Assembly (NCBI GenBank): GCA_001599595.1
Contig: BCHH01000001.1
Span: forward strand, 186,001 to 250,000
DNA length: 64,000 nucleotides
DNA from: Beverwykella pulmonaria
Lineage: Eukaryota > Ascomycota > Dothideomycetes > Pleosporales > Melanommataceae
Direction: 5' to 3'
The position numbers were made by a program, and so were the translations under genes. A model generated the notes under the pieces. It was not told the origin of the DNA, made no database searches, and saw nothing but the letters and a program-made list of their open reading frames with translations. Shown piece by piece: positions 11,689 through 23,613 of the stretch (the first letter of the stretch is position 1; each line of letters opens with the position of its first letter).

Positions 11689-12669
11689 CTACTCGTTCTT
11701 CTTTTCTGCTGTTGTCTCTGGTCCTTTCTCCTTTTCTTCCATATCCAACCTCCGGCCCTCAATCGTAAAGTACAGGCTCTTACTCGCACTCTCCAGTGAA
11801 TTCGCCAGCGCAGCACCTACGCCCTGCAGCATAGCTACCAATTGCGCCCTCAGCCCATCAATACCGCCATCAATGCCACCAACCCATCTCGTCCCTTCAA
11901 TATCAAACACTTTGCCCTCCACCCTCGCACCCAACAGCATCAACTTCTGCAGTCCAGCCTGAACTAGCGGGTCGTGGTAATCGGGATTTGCCTTCCTCCT
12001 CGGCGCCGGAAAATCGGGCGACGGCGAGAGAATCGAGAGCACAGTCTTGAGATACTGCGGCGAGACGGTGGGAAAGGCTATCACAGCTAACGGTCCGGAC
12101 ATGAGGGGTTCGAGCTCCACCTTCAACTTCTTATTCGAGGCAGCCTCGTACGCGCGCCGCGACAGCCCATGCGTGAATACTTCCTCCCCCTCTCCCGTAC
12201 CCTCCCCAACTCTAGGATCAAAGAACTCGACGACCCTCAATGCACTCGCAAAAATCCCCGTCTGCACAACCTGGATACGGATCCCCTCGGCCAACAAGTC
12301 TTTTCCCCCATTCTTCGACTTTGCAGCATCCTGTTTCCGCAGCGCGGACGTGAGTTCTCGTCTTATGCCCATCCATTCTACTGCTTTAATGTTGTTGTGC
12401 TGGAAGAGTAGGATCAAGGGCGAGGACTTTAGGAGCGATTGGTATTGGCGGTGGAGTTGTGATTTGCGCACTTCAGGGGGTTTGTGCGAGGGCGGTTGGG
12501 TTGGGGGGTACCGTCTAATGGGTGGTGTGGAGCGGAGGGGCGTATCGAAGGGGAAGGCGGGTGTTGTCGTGGTTGTTGCGAGGGAAGCGTAGGTTTGGTG
12601 GGTTGTGGGGTGGGAAGGGAGCGCGAGGACCCGAAGGGCGCGTGGGGAGAGACGTATTCGCGGGGGCAT
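11689..12669 (-). CDS. MRPL11: Mitochondrial large-subunit ribosomal protein uL10m
   Basis: A single exon of 326 aa starts at MPPRIRLSPRALRVLALPSH, an Arg-rich presequence typical of matrix proteins. The body has the L10 pattern: a basic helix KSQLHRQYQSLL, LILLFQHNNIKAVEWMGIRREL (the region corresponding to the rRNA-binding face of L10), GPLAVIAFPT and then LMLLGARVEGKVFDIEGTRWVGGI. The C-terminal acidic tail (EEKEKGPETTAEKKNE) is charged and probably disordered. Known role: base of the mitoribosomal stalk that recruits GTPase factors. The name rests on motif recognition; length fits fungal family members. It is convergent with the HIT gene and divergent from the prolyl-tRNA synthetase gene. 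Confidence 0.85.
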   Translation of the reverse strand: MPPRIRLSPRALRVLALPSHPTTHQTYASLATTTTTPAFPFDTPLRSTPPIRRYPPTQPPSHKPPEVRKSQLHRQYQSLLKSSPLILLFQHNNIKAVEWMGIRRELTSALRKQDAAKSKNGGKDLLAEGIRIQVVQTGIFASALRVVEFFDPRVGEGTGEGEEVFTHGLSRRAYEAASNKKLKVELEPLMSGPLAVIAFPTVSPQYLKTVLSILSPSPDFPAPRRKANPDYHDPLVQAGLQKLMLLGARVEGKVFDIEGTRWVGGIDGGIDGLRAQLVAMLQGVGAALANSLESASKSLYFTIEGRRLDMEEKEKGPETTAEKKNE

Positions 12670-12954
12670 GCTGAAAGCAGAGGGTCAGCAATTGAGGTGT
12701 TTGGGATTGAGGAGGTGCCTTACATGAACTGTGGTTAGTAGACAATTAGGATGGAGTGAGGTTCGAAATCTTTTGGTCGAAGGTAGAGGGCCCGTGCGCC
12801 GCTTTCCACCTCTTTTTGACGTCAACTCTTCTCCAAACTATCAATTGAATACATTTGACGGACTTTCTGCTCCGCCTTCTCTTTAATAAGGAGACGCGTA
12901 TATTTAGCAGTTAAGTTTCTGAGGTATTTTGAGCTCTGCGGGCCTTTGGGGTCA
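12670..12954. promoter_or_regulatory. Short bidirectional promoter between two mitochondrial translation genes
   Basis: Only 285 bases separate the start codons of uL10m (minus) and the mitochondrial prolyl-tRNA synthetase (plus). No terminator or other gene fits between them, so both promoters must lie here. Co-regulation is inferred from arrangement only. I did not identify a specific factor site with confidence. Confidence 0.6.
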
Positions 12955-14821
12955 ATGACGGCGCACATATGGCGAGCAACGGGCCGAGCAAAGCTGCCCA
13001 TAAGAGCATGCAGCAGTTCTAGGTTCCTAGCTGTAAGTTTCTTGTTTCATCCATCTCTGTTGTTTCTCATGTGCTTAAGCTAATCATCATGGCTAGACCG
13101 ATTCAAGAAACCGGCTATCAAGGTTCTGGACTCCGACCGGAGGAATTACTGCCCACCAAGATGGCGAAGGGGGTCAGTCTCAATTCTGGACCTAAAGAAT
13201 GCCCTTTGACCTGACTCTTCCCAAAGATGACTCTCATAGACTTCTGATTCAGGGTGGTTTCCTCCGACAAGTACTCATCGCCTCATCCCTCCCACCATTA
13301 TCATTAATCACATGACAGGCACACTCAGGTGTCTTCCATCTTCTCCCTCTCGGCCTCCGCGTACAAGAAAAACTCGAAAGGTTAATAGAAAAGCACATGG
13401 CCACGCTCTCCGCCTCAAAGCTTTCCCTCTCATTCATCACCACTGAAGCGCTTTGGAAGCAAAGCGGGCGCTACTCTTCCAACACCGAACTCCTCCGGCT
13501 CAAAGACAGGAAAGAATCCGGCTTCCTACTGTCCCCTACTCATGAAGAAGAGATCACGGCCTTGGTAGCTGGCATGGTGCATTCGTATAAAGACCTACCA
13601 TTGCGATTGTATCAGATAGGACGGAAGTACCGAGATGAACTACGGCCTCGACAGGGACTTCTTCGTGCAAAAGAATTTCTGATGAAAGATCTGTATACAT
13701 TTGATTACACCCCTGAAGCCGCTCTCGAGACTTACAAAGAAGTGAGAACAGCATACAACAACCTCTTCTCCGAACTCAAAGTCCCGTATCTTGTCGCAGA
13801 CGCAGACTCAGGGAGCATGGGCGGAAAGCTGAGCCACGAGTACCATTTTGTATCCCCCAAAGGAGAGGATAACGTCTGGTCGTGTGATACATGCGAGTAT
13901 GTCGCTAATGAGGAATTGGTGGAGAAACGCCTAGACGAATCTACCCCAAAGAATTTAGGTGAACCACTTGTTTTCACGGGTATTAGCATGGACAGGAGCA
14001 CCAGAATCGACATCTACGTCCCAAGACCCACGTTCCTGCCCACCGATGCAGCCCCGCCATCATGGAGTGACATTCACACCTTCGTGAACCTACACGCGGT
14101 AAAGAAATTAGGGATCGATATCGACACCGGCATCGAGCCTGCTACCCTAGCCTCCCTCCTCCCAAAAACAACACAAAAATTCGCCGTCCACGACCGTGCC
14201 ATCCAACCCTCTTCAACAATCGAACCTCCATCCAACCTAGACCTCACGCCCACATGTCCCGGCGACACCTGCCCACGCTGTACACGCGGTCACCTCCATG
14301 TGCAGAAAGCAATAGAGGTAGCACACACATTCCACCTCGGCACACGATACTCCCTCCCGCTCTCCTTACTCATCGCCACGCCCTCTGACCCGAAGCCACA
14401 GCCCCTGCAAATGGGCTGCCACGGCATCGGGGTCTCACGCCTCATCGGTGCCACCGCGTCCCTCCTCTCCGACACGCGCGGGTTGAACTGGCCACGGCTC
14501 ATTGCGCCATTTGAAGTCGCCATCCTGTCCACCCCTTCAGGGAGCGGCTCCGAGGACGTCTACGACGCGTTGAAAGCGGGCACGGAGAACTCGGTAGTGG
14601 ATATGGATGTGGATGTGGTCATGGATGATAGGCCGATTAAGAGTCTGGCATGGAAGTTAAGGGATGCGGATTTGATTGGGTATCCGGTTTTGTGTGTGTT
14701 GGGACGGGCGTGGAGGGATAGGGGGATGGTGGAGGTACAGTGTAGGAGACTGGGGTTAACGAAAGATGTTGGATTGGGGGAGTTGAGGGGGGAGGTGCTG
14801 GGGTTGTTAGAGCAGCTGTGA
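12955..14821 (+). CDS. AIM10: Mitochondrial prolyl-tRNA synthetase (class II)
   Basis: Four exons (12955-13032, 13097-13172, 13227-13270, 13319-14821) give 566 aa. The main open frame begins only at 13397, but the upstream exons add the presequence (MTAHIWRATGRAKLPIRACS) and the family's N-terminal FWTPTGGI, GGFLRQ and AHSGVFHLLPLG, each join being in phase. Class II hallmarks are visible: the TxE-type loop SPTHEEEITAL, motif 2 YRDELRPRQGLLRAKEFLMKD, and motif 3 CHGIGVSRLIGA. The C-terminal anticodon-binding domain starts near IAPFEVAIL. It charges mitochondrial tRNA-Pro with proline in the matrix. Between motifs 2 and 3 lies a moderate insertion with CXXC-like cysteines (SCDTC, CPGDTCPRC) that could bind zinc. 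That is an inference. Confidence 0.96.
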
Positions 14822-15030
14822 GGTTCCCGGGCGAGCGTATGGATGTTGAACTTGTATAGTATTTGTACAGAATACGTAGAAGGGTAAGATATACTGAATG
14901 CATCAAAAACCGTACATGGATCTGATGGCAAAGCCATGCGTCCGGAACGATTCCAGCACCCCATATCCTGGTATCTCGCGATGCGAAGCTCGTAAAGCAA
15001 AGGAAAACGCACTGGAGATCTACTTCCTAT

Positions 15031-16588
15031 TCACCGGTCATCTTTATCTGGCTTCCTCCTCTGCCTAGTCGACTTCTTTCCCGTAACGGCCGCCTCATCC
15101 TCATCCTCGTCCTTCCCCTTTCCAAGATCCTGTTCTAGCCCCCATTCCTCCCTATCGTACCAATCCTCGCCATCGCTCATCTCGCCCACATGGGCCTCAG
15201 CCTTCGCCCACTTGAACACGTCCTGTCGCATGCGCTCGCCGTGCATCATGCCCATGTATAGATCTGTTGCTACCCGCGAAATCTCCTCCTGCTTGGACAC
15301 AAAGGCCATGAGCAGCATGCGCGTGTCCTCGGCTTCGGCGGCCGGTAGCCCAAAATCGCGGTGGGGTAACGACTCAGTCGAGAATGTGAACATGGGGTGT
15401 ATTGGGTTGATGATGCTAGTGGGCGAAGGCGGGGGAGAGGGGGTCGAGGCTGCTTGTGCTCGTGCGCGAGTGGTCATGCGGTGTGCGGTCAGTTGCGAAG
15501 CCGTGTCGGAAATGTCGTCTCCAGGCGGGGAGGGTGGTGCTCCGCCGTTCTGCTGCGGCTCTACTGGGTTGTCGCTGTGTGACACTCCGTTCGTTGTTCC
15601 ATTAGTGGCTGGTTCTGCATTGCCATCTGCTCTCGTGTTGGTGCCATTGCTCGTTGGCGCTGGACCGTCCTCTGCTGTTGTTGGTGGGGCGCCATTGGCC
15701 TGCTCTCGATCCTGCATGACTACCTCCGGGGTATCCAACGCGCCTTCTGTTTCCACAGTCGCCGCTGGGAGGATCTCGAGGAGTGGGGCAGGGTGAATAT
15801 CTCCATTGGTTGCTGCAGGAGGAAGTGTTCCGTTTGCGACTGAATCTAGATGGTGTGCACTGTTACCAACGTCTGCCAGTCCATTCGGCACGTATAAAAG
15901 GTCCCCTGAGAACCTGGAGAAGAGCTCCTTTGCGCGGCACAGTGAGACTTTTTCTTTGCGCGAGACTGCGCCTGCTTGGTTGGTCAAGTTCGTAAGGTGC
16001 TTGGAGGTGTACGCTACGCTGAACGAGGGGTGCGTGGGCAAATCGGCGGCCGACGTAAGGGGTCCGAGCAAGTCTAGGGAGAACTGTCAGTCCAAAAAGA
16101 CCTTGGCCACTTGCATTTTGGGTCGCCTACTCTCTAGTCGTATGTCTGCGTAGGGGTTTTCCTCCACGGTGGACAAATCGTCTTCGTCCTCATACTCGTC
16201 GCCGGGCTCGACGATGTCGCCGTCCGGGTCGTATCGCGGGGGGTTGCGCTGCAGGATGTATCTATGGTAGCCGGCGTGCTCGATGCGCTGGAGGAGGCGA
16301 AATGGTTAGCTTGGACCCTGAAAAGCCGGGCGCGCGCACACACCTTCTTGAAGGGAGGCGCATCCAGCGAAGACTCTGGCCTGCCACTGCGAGTGTACTG
16401 CGCCTTGCGCTTCAGGCTCTGCTTGCGAAGGCCGTAGGGCGTGTCGGTTTCCTCGGAATCGGACGCTGTGTGGGTCAGTCAGGGTCGGGCAGGAAAAGCA
16501 GACTCCTCTTACAGTCGTCTGGCCGCAAAAGCCTCCGCTTCATGCTGAAGATGGTGTCAATAATCTGCTGCTGCTGTGACCCTGCCAT
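15031..16588 (-). CDS. RXT2: RXT2-like subunit of the Rpd3L histone deacetylase complex
   Basis: Four exons (16588-16513, 16465-16344, 16287-16131, 16073-15031) give 465 aa. All three introns have GT/AG borders and preserve phase. The N-terminal half contains the RXT2_N pattern: a start rich in Gln (SQQQQIIDTIFSMKRRLL), ETDTPYGLRKQSLKRKAQ, RIEHAGYHRYILQRNPPRYD, ENPYADIRLENLLGPLTSAADLP and KELFSRFSGD. The middle is a long acidic and Asn/Thr/Pro-rich linker, probably disordered. The C-terminus carries an acidic patch and a basic end (KKSTRQRRKPDKDDR). Known: yeast Rxt2 is a component of the large Rpd3 complex that deacetylates promoters in the nucleus. It is divergent from TRAPPC11 with about 700 bp between starts. 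Confidence 0.87.
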
Positions 16589-17282
16589 GGCGGCGGCGGC
16601 GACGGCTCCTGGTGCCTGTGTAGAAAGCTAGTAGCTGTGTGGGTAGTGGGCGGGTGTGAGAGCGTGGTGAAGAGGCAGGTGGATCGATGAAGCGTGGAGA
16701 TATTGTAAGCGCGCCTGCTGTAGAGATGCGCAGGCGAGTGCTGACGGCTGTCTGAGGGGTGACGGTGGGAGAGACCAAGCACTGGCGTGGGTGGTGAGTG
16801 TGCGCGTGGAGGAGCTCGCTGTGCCTGAGCGGAGACAGAACCGGAGCGGCTTCGCTAGCGCAAGCGTCGGAGGTGAGCAAACCCACTCTAATGACCACCT
16901 CCCAGGAAGTTGTATCGGGAAATATGCCGTCCCACGCGCACATTCTCTTGAAAACCCAAGGCCCTTCATACGAACCAAACTCTCCATCCTTTCCCCTGCA
17001 GGGGAAAATCAATCCCTGGATAGCACAACGCGGCGTTGCAAGGCCGGCCACAACTCTTGGCGTCGGGGAAACGCAGCGGCCGACATCATTCACCCATCGC
17101 GAATCTGCATCGAGCCGCGGGCAGCGTGCATCCTACGGCGTCGCCTCGCTCTATGCACTTTTCGCCTGTGGACCACCGCACCAGATAATCTCTCCGTGCA
17201 CATTCGACCCCACACCAAGCCGTTACCCCTCCAGCTCCGACACGTCGCCATCTTCATGGAGAGGTAGCTCTCGCACCTAGAC
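16589..17282. other. Divergent promoter region of RXT2 and TRAPPC11
   Basis: This 694-base spacer lies between two divergent starts. Overlapping open frames on both strands (for example 16557-17093 minus and 16791-17267 plus) run through it, but they include RXT2 exon sequence in a wrong frame and show no domain, so I treat them as chance. Confidence 0.5.
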
Positions 17283-20200
17283 ATGGATGCGTATCCACCC
17301 GAATACGTGCTACACAACCTTCCCTTCATTGTTCTCTCTGGTCTAGGAACTAAGCAGGACCTCGAGCCGCTGCCCAAGGTCCAACATGTGCTGCCAGGCA
17401 GGGCCATCACCCCCATCAGCTCCGAGATACCCTCGGTGACGGGCCCGCGCGCAGCCCAACTGCTGCAGGAATTCCTGAGCGCCGATGGGAGTGATGCCCC
17501 ATGGAGCGGGCGGGGGCTGAATCGAAGAGGCAACATGCCAGGCTTTCGGATACGGACAGTAGGGAGGGTAGGTCAGGCGCCTGACAATGTGCGATGGCAG
17601 TAACGGAATGCTCATGTTTCACCAGGACTTCCAATTGCCTCCGAAGAAAGCGGATGCTCCGACCGCCTCTGCCACCACGCCCCCCGGGAGCCCCACCATT
17701 GCAGCCGCCACTTCGTGGATCCTGCACTCGCCCATCTCTCCGCTGTCTCCAGGCTCGACCATCTTTCCAGACGGCGTCATGGCGCCGTCGTGGGTCGCGA
17801 AACACCAGCACTATATTCCCTCGGTGTTCATATCCTTCTTCGAATTCATCACCGACCCCATCACGAACAGCCTGCACGACAACCAGCTCAAGACTGAAAT
17901 CAACAAGATCAAGGCGCAAATTCAGAAGTCGGACTACCGCACCAAGTTCGTGGTGGTGCTGCTCAGCAACAAGACGATTTTGGAGTCTCCTGATATTGAG
18001 GAGCGCCTGGCGACCATCAGGCGATCCACGGGCCTGGATCCGAAGAATGCTCTTTTTTTCCTGCCTCCAAATACGTCCCTGGTCGAGATCCGTTCCTTTG
18101 TGGTTTCTGTGCTTACCACACTGCAGCCTGTGTGTATTGAGTATTACAGAGACCTCACCAAGCATGCACGGAGAAAGAAGGGAAGAGGGACGGTTCCGGC
18201 TCCCACCGCGCCGCCAACCAGGGGTACCTCGCAGACATTGTCCCATCCGGGCTGGGGCGTACGCTACGACTTCAAACTCGGCGTCTTTGCAGAATTCCGG
18301 CAAGAGATGGATGCTGCTCTGAGGCATTACAGCATTGCTCTGGAAGCTCTGTTCGGGCCCGAAGGAATTTTTGAAACGACCGCTAGCTGGTCGCCTAGAT
18401 GGGATGAGATACGATTGCTAGCGGATACAATTGCCCTGCGACACATTCGATGCCAGCTGTGGAATAACTCTCCCACTTCCGCCGTACAGTCATGGCTCAG
18501 GTACAAGGCTCGAATACGCGACTTGCTCGATCGCCGTGGAAAAGGGACGTCCAACTACGGGTGGGACGCGTGGGAGTCGAGATGGGCTCAGCTAATGGGC
18601 CAACTTATCCAGCGAGCGAAATTGCCTGCTTTTGAAATCTCACAGTTGATTCCGGATCCTGAATCCCCTCCGGAGGAAGTGATTTCTATCTACGCTGCAC
18701 CCGAGAAGCAGTTTCCCATTGGCGAGAGATTGCCACCCTGGGAGCTTTTGCACCACCCCGGATACTGGTTCAAGGTGTCAGCTGATCACGCGAAGCGGCG
18801 GTATCTAAGGGCCCGGGACATCCCTGAAGAAGATCGAACGCCTCCTGGGATGTCGCCCGCAACCAAAGTATCAAACAGAAACCTGGCATACGACTATTAT
18901 CTTGTCCCTGAGCCCCACCAAGAGGTTTCCATGCAGGGTACTAGTGGTGGGTTTGAGCACTGGAAAGACATCGTGGAGAAGTTGAATGCAGCAGTTGTTG
19001 AATTCGAAGCGCGAGGACAGCGCAGGAGGGTTGAACAGTTGCAGTTAGAGGTCTCAAGAACATTGCTACATGTGAAGAGGTTCGACGATGCTTTCAAAGT
19101 ACTGCAGCCACTATGGCAGAGCATGTCCTGGAGGAAAGAAGGATGGTGGAGTCTGGCCTCGGAGGTTCTGTGGGGCTTGCATGAGTGCGCTTTGCGTGTC
19201 CGCGATCCCGCGACATATGTGGCTACCGAGTGGGAACTCTATTCTCAACGTCAGTACCTGCATCATATCGTATGAATGTATTGGCTGAGCTGCTCGCTAA
19301 CGCTCTTTAGTCTTTATTGGGAAGACGCGATATAACCATGACTTGATGAGCTGCTTGAAGGCTTTCCCACAAGAGGGCTCGTCAGGCGAAAAGACAGAGA
19401 TCATATTAACAACCAAGGATTGCGTCTCGTCTTGTATGTCTCTCTGCTCAGACTAATACACTGGTGCTAACTGTCCAGTGTCCATCACATTTGCCTTCGC
19501 GAATGGCGAGGGGAATGTTGGCGAGCCTCTCCATTCGCAGATAGCGATCACTTCGACCGCCAAACCCAATTCCGCTCCTGTCACTTTGTCAACGCTCAAG
19601 TTCAAACTCACAGGCTGCCTGAGCGAGATTCAGCTGTCTCACCAAGCGGACGAGTCAACCTCGGGGAGAGACTCGATCATGTTTGAATGCGCTCTTGAGG
19701 AGTCGACCCCAGCTACTCGGACTGAGCAAAAGCCTCAGTGGACTGGCAGTTCAGATATGACCATTCACCCAGGACAGACCAAGGTGTACTGTTTCCCTAT
19801 CATCTTCCGTGAAGCAGGCGACGTCGATGCTATTGCTAGCACTTTTGAGATAAACACTGACAGGTTCGATCTTGTATGTTCGAATCCTAGTCTTGAGGAC
19901 GATAGTCTACCAACGTGGTGGATCAAATCTGGCTCAAAGCTCAAATCTCGGAGGCTGGGTCGAATTTCTGGAACCTCGGTCAAAGTTCTTCCCAAGCCGC
20001 CAAAGATGGAAATACGGCTTCCCAATCTGCACGACCATTACTATACAGACGAACCTATCAATCTTGATATTGAGGTCCTGAACAAAGAGGAAGAGGAAAC
20101 GGAGGCCACAATCGAAGTTCGTTTGTTGGGAAGATCCATGGATACGTTGACTTACTCCTGGGTTCATCGCGATGCTGCATCACCGATGAAAGAAGCACCC

Positions 20201-21244
20201 CTCTCTTTCGACGGGGCATCGGAAGTGGACCTCCCAGGCCATGTTGTTGGTCGACTAGCCCAGGGTGCGACAACTAAAGAGACAATACAGCTCAAGGCAC
20301 CGTCGGAGCCCTCCGATTATGCCTTGGAAGTCAAGGTCCTCTATCACCTCATCAGTGAGCCTGATATTCCTGTGTCAAAGACCATGATTGCAGACCTCGT
20401 GTTCAACGGACCTTTCGAGACTAGTTACGACCTCACACCTCGTGTGCACCCTGATCCGTGGCCCAGCTACTTCATGCTGCAAGAAGCAGGAACAAACGAT
20501 TCGGACACTGCAGCCGCTTTTGGCATCGCTCAAAAATGGCACTTGGGAGCAAAGGTTGCATCCTTCGCCGAAGTTGTGCTTGTCATCAAAGACATGGCTC
20601 TCGAAACACACGCGATTCATGGGGGTGCGACTTGCAAAGTTACGAAAGAGTTTGAGCCAGCTGATATCACCATGAATCCTGAAGAGATCTGCGAGCGGTC
20701 ATTCTGCATTGATTCGACAAAGATTGATATTGAGGAAAGACGTGCAACTGCTCTTGATATGAGCTTGAATATCACTTGGCAAAGATCTGGCGACCCGGAG
20801 AATCCATCTGTTACCACGAGCCTGCCCATACCAAGGATACACATCCCAAGCAGCGAACCGCGCGTTCTGGCATCCGCGCTGATCTCGACCAAAGTCCCAT
20901 CCCTTATACATATGGACTATACACTCGAGAACCCCACTATGCACTTCCTCACGTTCGAGCTGAGTATGGAAGCTAGTGAGGAGTTTGGTTTTAGCGGCCC
21001 TAAGCTACGAGTGCTGCACTTGCTGCCTATGAGCAGGCAGACTGCGAGGTTCAATATCTTGCCGTTTGTATCTGGTGCGTGGATAACGCCGCAGATGAAG
21101 GTCGTAGATCGATATTTCAATAAGGTGTTGAAAGTGCAGGCTACAGATGGATTGAGGCTGGATAAGAAAGGGGTTTCGGTTTGGGTACATGGGGAGGATG
21201 GGGAGGGTCCTGGGGCTCAAGTGGACCAAGAACTGGAAGGCTGA
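17283..21244 (+). CDS. TRAPPC11: TRAPP complex subunit 11 (Foie-gras and Gryzun domains)
   Basis: Four exons (17283-17567, 17626-19249, 19311-19433, 19479-21244) give 1265 aa. The frames agree at every junction (phases 0, 1, 1). The N-terminus MDAYPPEYVLHNLPFIVLSGLG and the long helical part with PSVFISFFEF, DNQLKTEINKIKAQI, TKFVVVLLSNK, RRSTGLDPKNALFFLPP and VCIEYYRDLTKHARRKKGRG are the Foie-gras domain. The exon 3-4 part turns to beta-sandwich style sequence (ITFAFANGEGNVGEPLHS, FKLTGCL, GQTKVYCFPIIFREAG), typical of the Gryzun C-terminal domain. Known role: subunit of TRAPP III, a membrane-tethering and Rab GEF assembly acting between ER, Golgi and autophagosomes. Yeast lacks a clear orthologue, whereas filamentous fungi keep it. 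Confidence 0.93.
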
Positions 21245-21633
21245 GTTTTTTTAGCGCTGGCATGGTGGTAGATCTTGGGACGAGGGATTTGGGACCATAA
21301 TGGAATCCACATATTAGATTACTAGAGTATGAATGCGAATGTAGCAGTGTAGGCGAATATTCAAGCGTGAGAGGATACATCTTTTGCCAACGACGTTCCG
21401 TCCTCGCCTCCCCCGAGCTTTCGCACCACGGACCTCGGCATCTTGACCTTCCCCAGATTCCCCCAACCGCAAGCTCCGCCGCTAATAACTACCACTAAAT
21501 ACAACTCCGCAGCTCCCAACCACTTCGACTTTAAAACATCTTGTACGCCTCTAACTCTAGCACGCAATTGATTTGTTCATTCTGCGCTCAAACCTTACTT
21601 CTCGACAATCTTTTCAATTGTGTTTCTTCGAGA
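21245..21633. other. Intergenic, 3' UTR of TRAPPC11 and promoter of the dehydrogenase
   Basis: This 389-base spacer lies between two plus-strand genes. No additional gene or repeat is recognised. The minus-strand frames at 21141-21567 overlap the coding end of TRAPPC11 and have no domain. Confidence 0.5.
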
Positions 21634-23083
21634 ATGCCGGCAGACGCGAAACCGCCCCCGCAGCCGTTGAGCAGGGAGCTTGCGGAGGGATTGAAGGATC
21701 CGGGGATGTTTGAGGATATTCAAAAGATCAGGGAAATTGGAGGTGATTCAGTGGGGCTGTGAGTTTACATTGTTTTTGTTAATTGGGAAGAAAAAGGAGA
21801 TGAGGGAGCTGGAAGCAACAGACATGAGGGTAAAGTTGTGGATGAATGGGATGCTAACTTTGATGTGATAGGAGAGTCAAGGGCTTGGTCATTATTGTCA
21901 CTGGTATGTATGAGTGATTTTATTGTGGTTTTGTCTCTTTTGCCTACTTTCCTCTGCGTTCTGGGTGAGCCGTAGTGTGGAGGAAGGTATGGGTGTTAGC
22001 ACTTTTAAGAGCTTTTCAGCTCCTCCCCATCACTAGCTATTCATCACGACGCATTCTTCCCTATATTCTAACATTCAACCCTTTTTCTCAACCCATACTT
22101 CACGCTCATCAGCTCAACCCTCAACACTAACGCCCCTCAGGAACGAACTCCCCCCTAGGCATCGGTCGTGCTTCGGCTCATCAATTCGCCCGTAACGGCG
22201 CCCGCGCTATCTGTACGTATTTCCGGGGCACAACTTCCGTATCCTTCTGCGTATTCCATATAAGATATATCCCAAGTTGTATCCCAAAGGCCTTGCACTT
22301 GCCATTATGGCAGTACCCCACCTTCCCTCACCACATAGAACTACACTGACTCTGCCCTCTCGGATTTAAGTCCTCTGCGATTTCTCCTCCACACACCTAG
22401 AAACCCATAAGCGCGAACTCAACGCCCTGTACCCTACTGTAGAAATACACACGCGAACCTTTGACGCGTCCGACGAAACCGCCGTTAAAAACGTCTGCCA
22501 AGAAGCCCTCTCCCTGTATGGACGACTGGATATTTTCTTCGCGAATGCGGGCATTTCCTCCGCGAAGGTATTCTGGGAAGAAGACACGGCGGGCTTCATG
22601 CAAATGATGAAGGTCAACACGTTATCTGTGTTTCTAGCGGCAAAGTATGCAAGCAGAGCAATGCTGCACACCTCGGCCGAAAAACCGTACCCCTGCGGTT
22701 CGATAATCGGGACTGCATCCGTAGCAGGCCTACGGTCCAATGCAGGACCCACCGATTACTCAGCTAGTAAAGCAGCGGTCATAAGTCTGATGCAGACGTG
22801 CGCGTACCAGCTCCAGGGCACGGGGATAAGGTGCAATGCCATTTGTCCAGGGTTGATAGAGACGGGTATGACGAAGGCGACGTATGATGCGGCGAGGAAG
22901 AGGGGAACCGAGAGGAAGATTGGGCAATTGAATCCGTTGAGGAGGGGTGGACAGCCGGATGAGATTGCACGCGCGGTGCTGTTTTTGGGGAGTGGGGAGA
23001 GTAGTTACGTTAATGGGCAGGCGTGGGCGGTGGATGGGGGGTTGAGTGCAGGACATCCGTTTGTGCCGGGGAAGTTGGCTTGA
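21634..23083 (+). CDS. Short-chain dehydrogenase/reductase (classical SDR)
   Basis: Four exons (21634-21758, 21872-21903, 22141-22212, 22371-23083) give 313 aa. The 32-nt second exon (KGLVIIVT) and 72-nt third exon (TNSPLGIGRASAHQFARNGARA) together build the Rossmann cofactor motif TGxxxxxGIG, which no single open frame contains. Also present are the NAG motif (FFANAGIS), the catalytic Ser region (GTASVAGL), YxxxK at Tyr206/Lys210 (DYSASKAA), PGLIETGM, and the C-terminal VNGQAWAVDGGLSAG. These are the residues needed for an active NAD(P)H-dependent oxidoreductase. The substrate is unknown. A Pro-rich N-terminal extension of about 50 residues precedes the fold. The intron before exon 3 is long (237 nt) for this window. 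Confidence 0.93.
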
Positions 23084-23613
23084 AGGGAGTGGCGGAAGGA
23101 AGTCTGGATTGAAATTTCGGGTTTGAATGGATAGCATCGTGATTGGATGGCGGTGGTTAAGGTTAGAAGGCAAATCAAAAGAAACGAATTAGGGTTCAAT
23201 TGATATATATGTGTACACTTGTCTGCTCTCTTGGACTCTGCGGTCTACTTTATCCAAATCTAGGGGATTCTTAGATGTGGTAGTCGTGGCTGGGCTCGCT
23301 CTGGTTGCAGCTTGGCCCTGTGAAGAGGCTCAAAAGCAAAGCCCCCATTGATAACCACGCAGGAGGCACATTCGTTTCTACGAAGGCGTTAAAGAGGCTT
23401 GTATGAAATACCGCTCTTGGGCACTGAGCGGGGGAGGCTTGACCTACCGACTAGTGCGAACAATGTTCGGCCTTTTCGGTTCTCAGAGAAGGCTTATTGA
23501 AGAAGCAGTCTCCTGGCAACAGAACGTCCTCAGGCTAGCTGTGAATTTAGCTTATCGCCATCGCAGGTCGCTCGGCGTCTACGTGAATCATTTCACAACG
23601 ACAACTGTTATTT
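23084..23613. other. Convergent 3' region of the dehydrogenase and SEN54
   Basis: This 530-base spacer lies between converging gene ends. The plus-strand frame 23403-23786 runs through it and over the end of SEN54 and has no recognisable domain. No repeat was seen. Confidence 0.45.

Noticed and set aside
15212..15796. 194-codon plus frame opposite RXT2
   Set aside because: Antisense shadow of the Ala/Thr/Pro-rich linker of RXT2.
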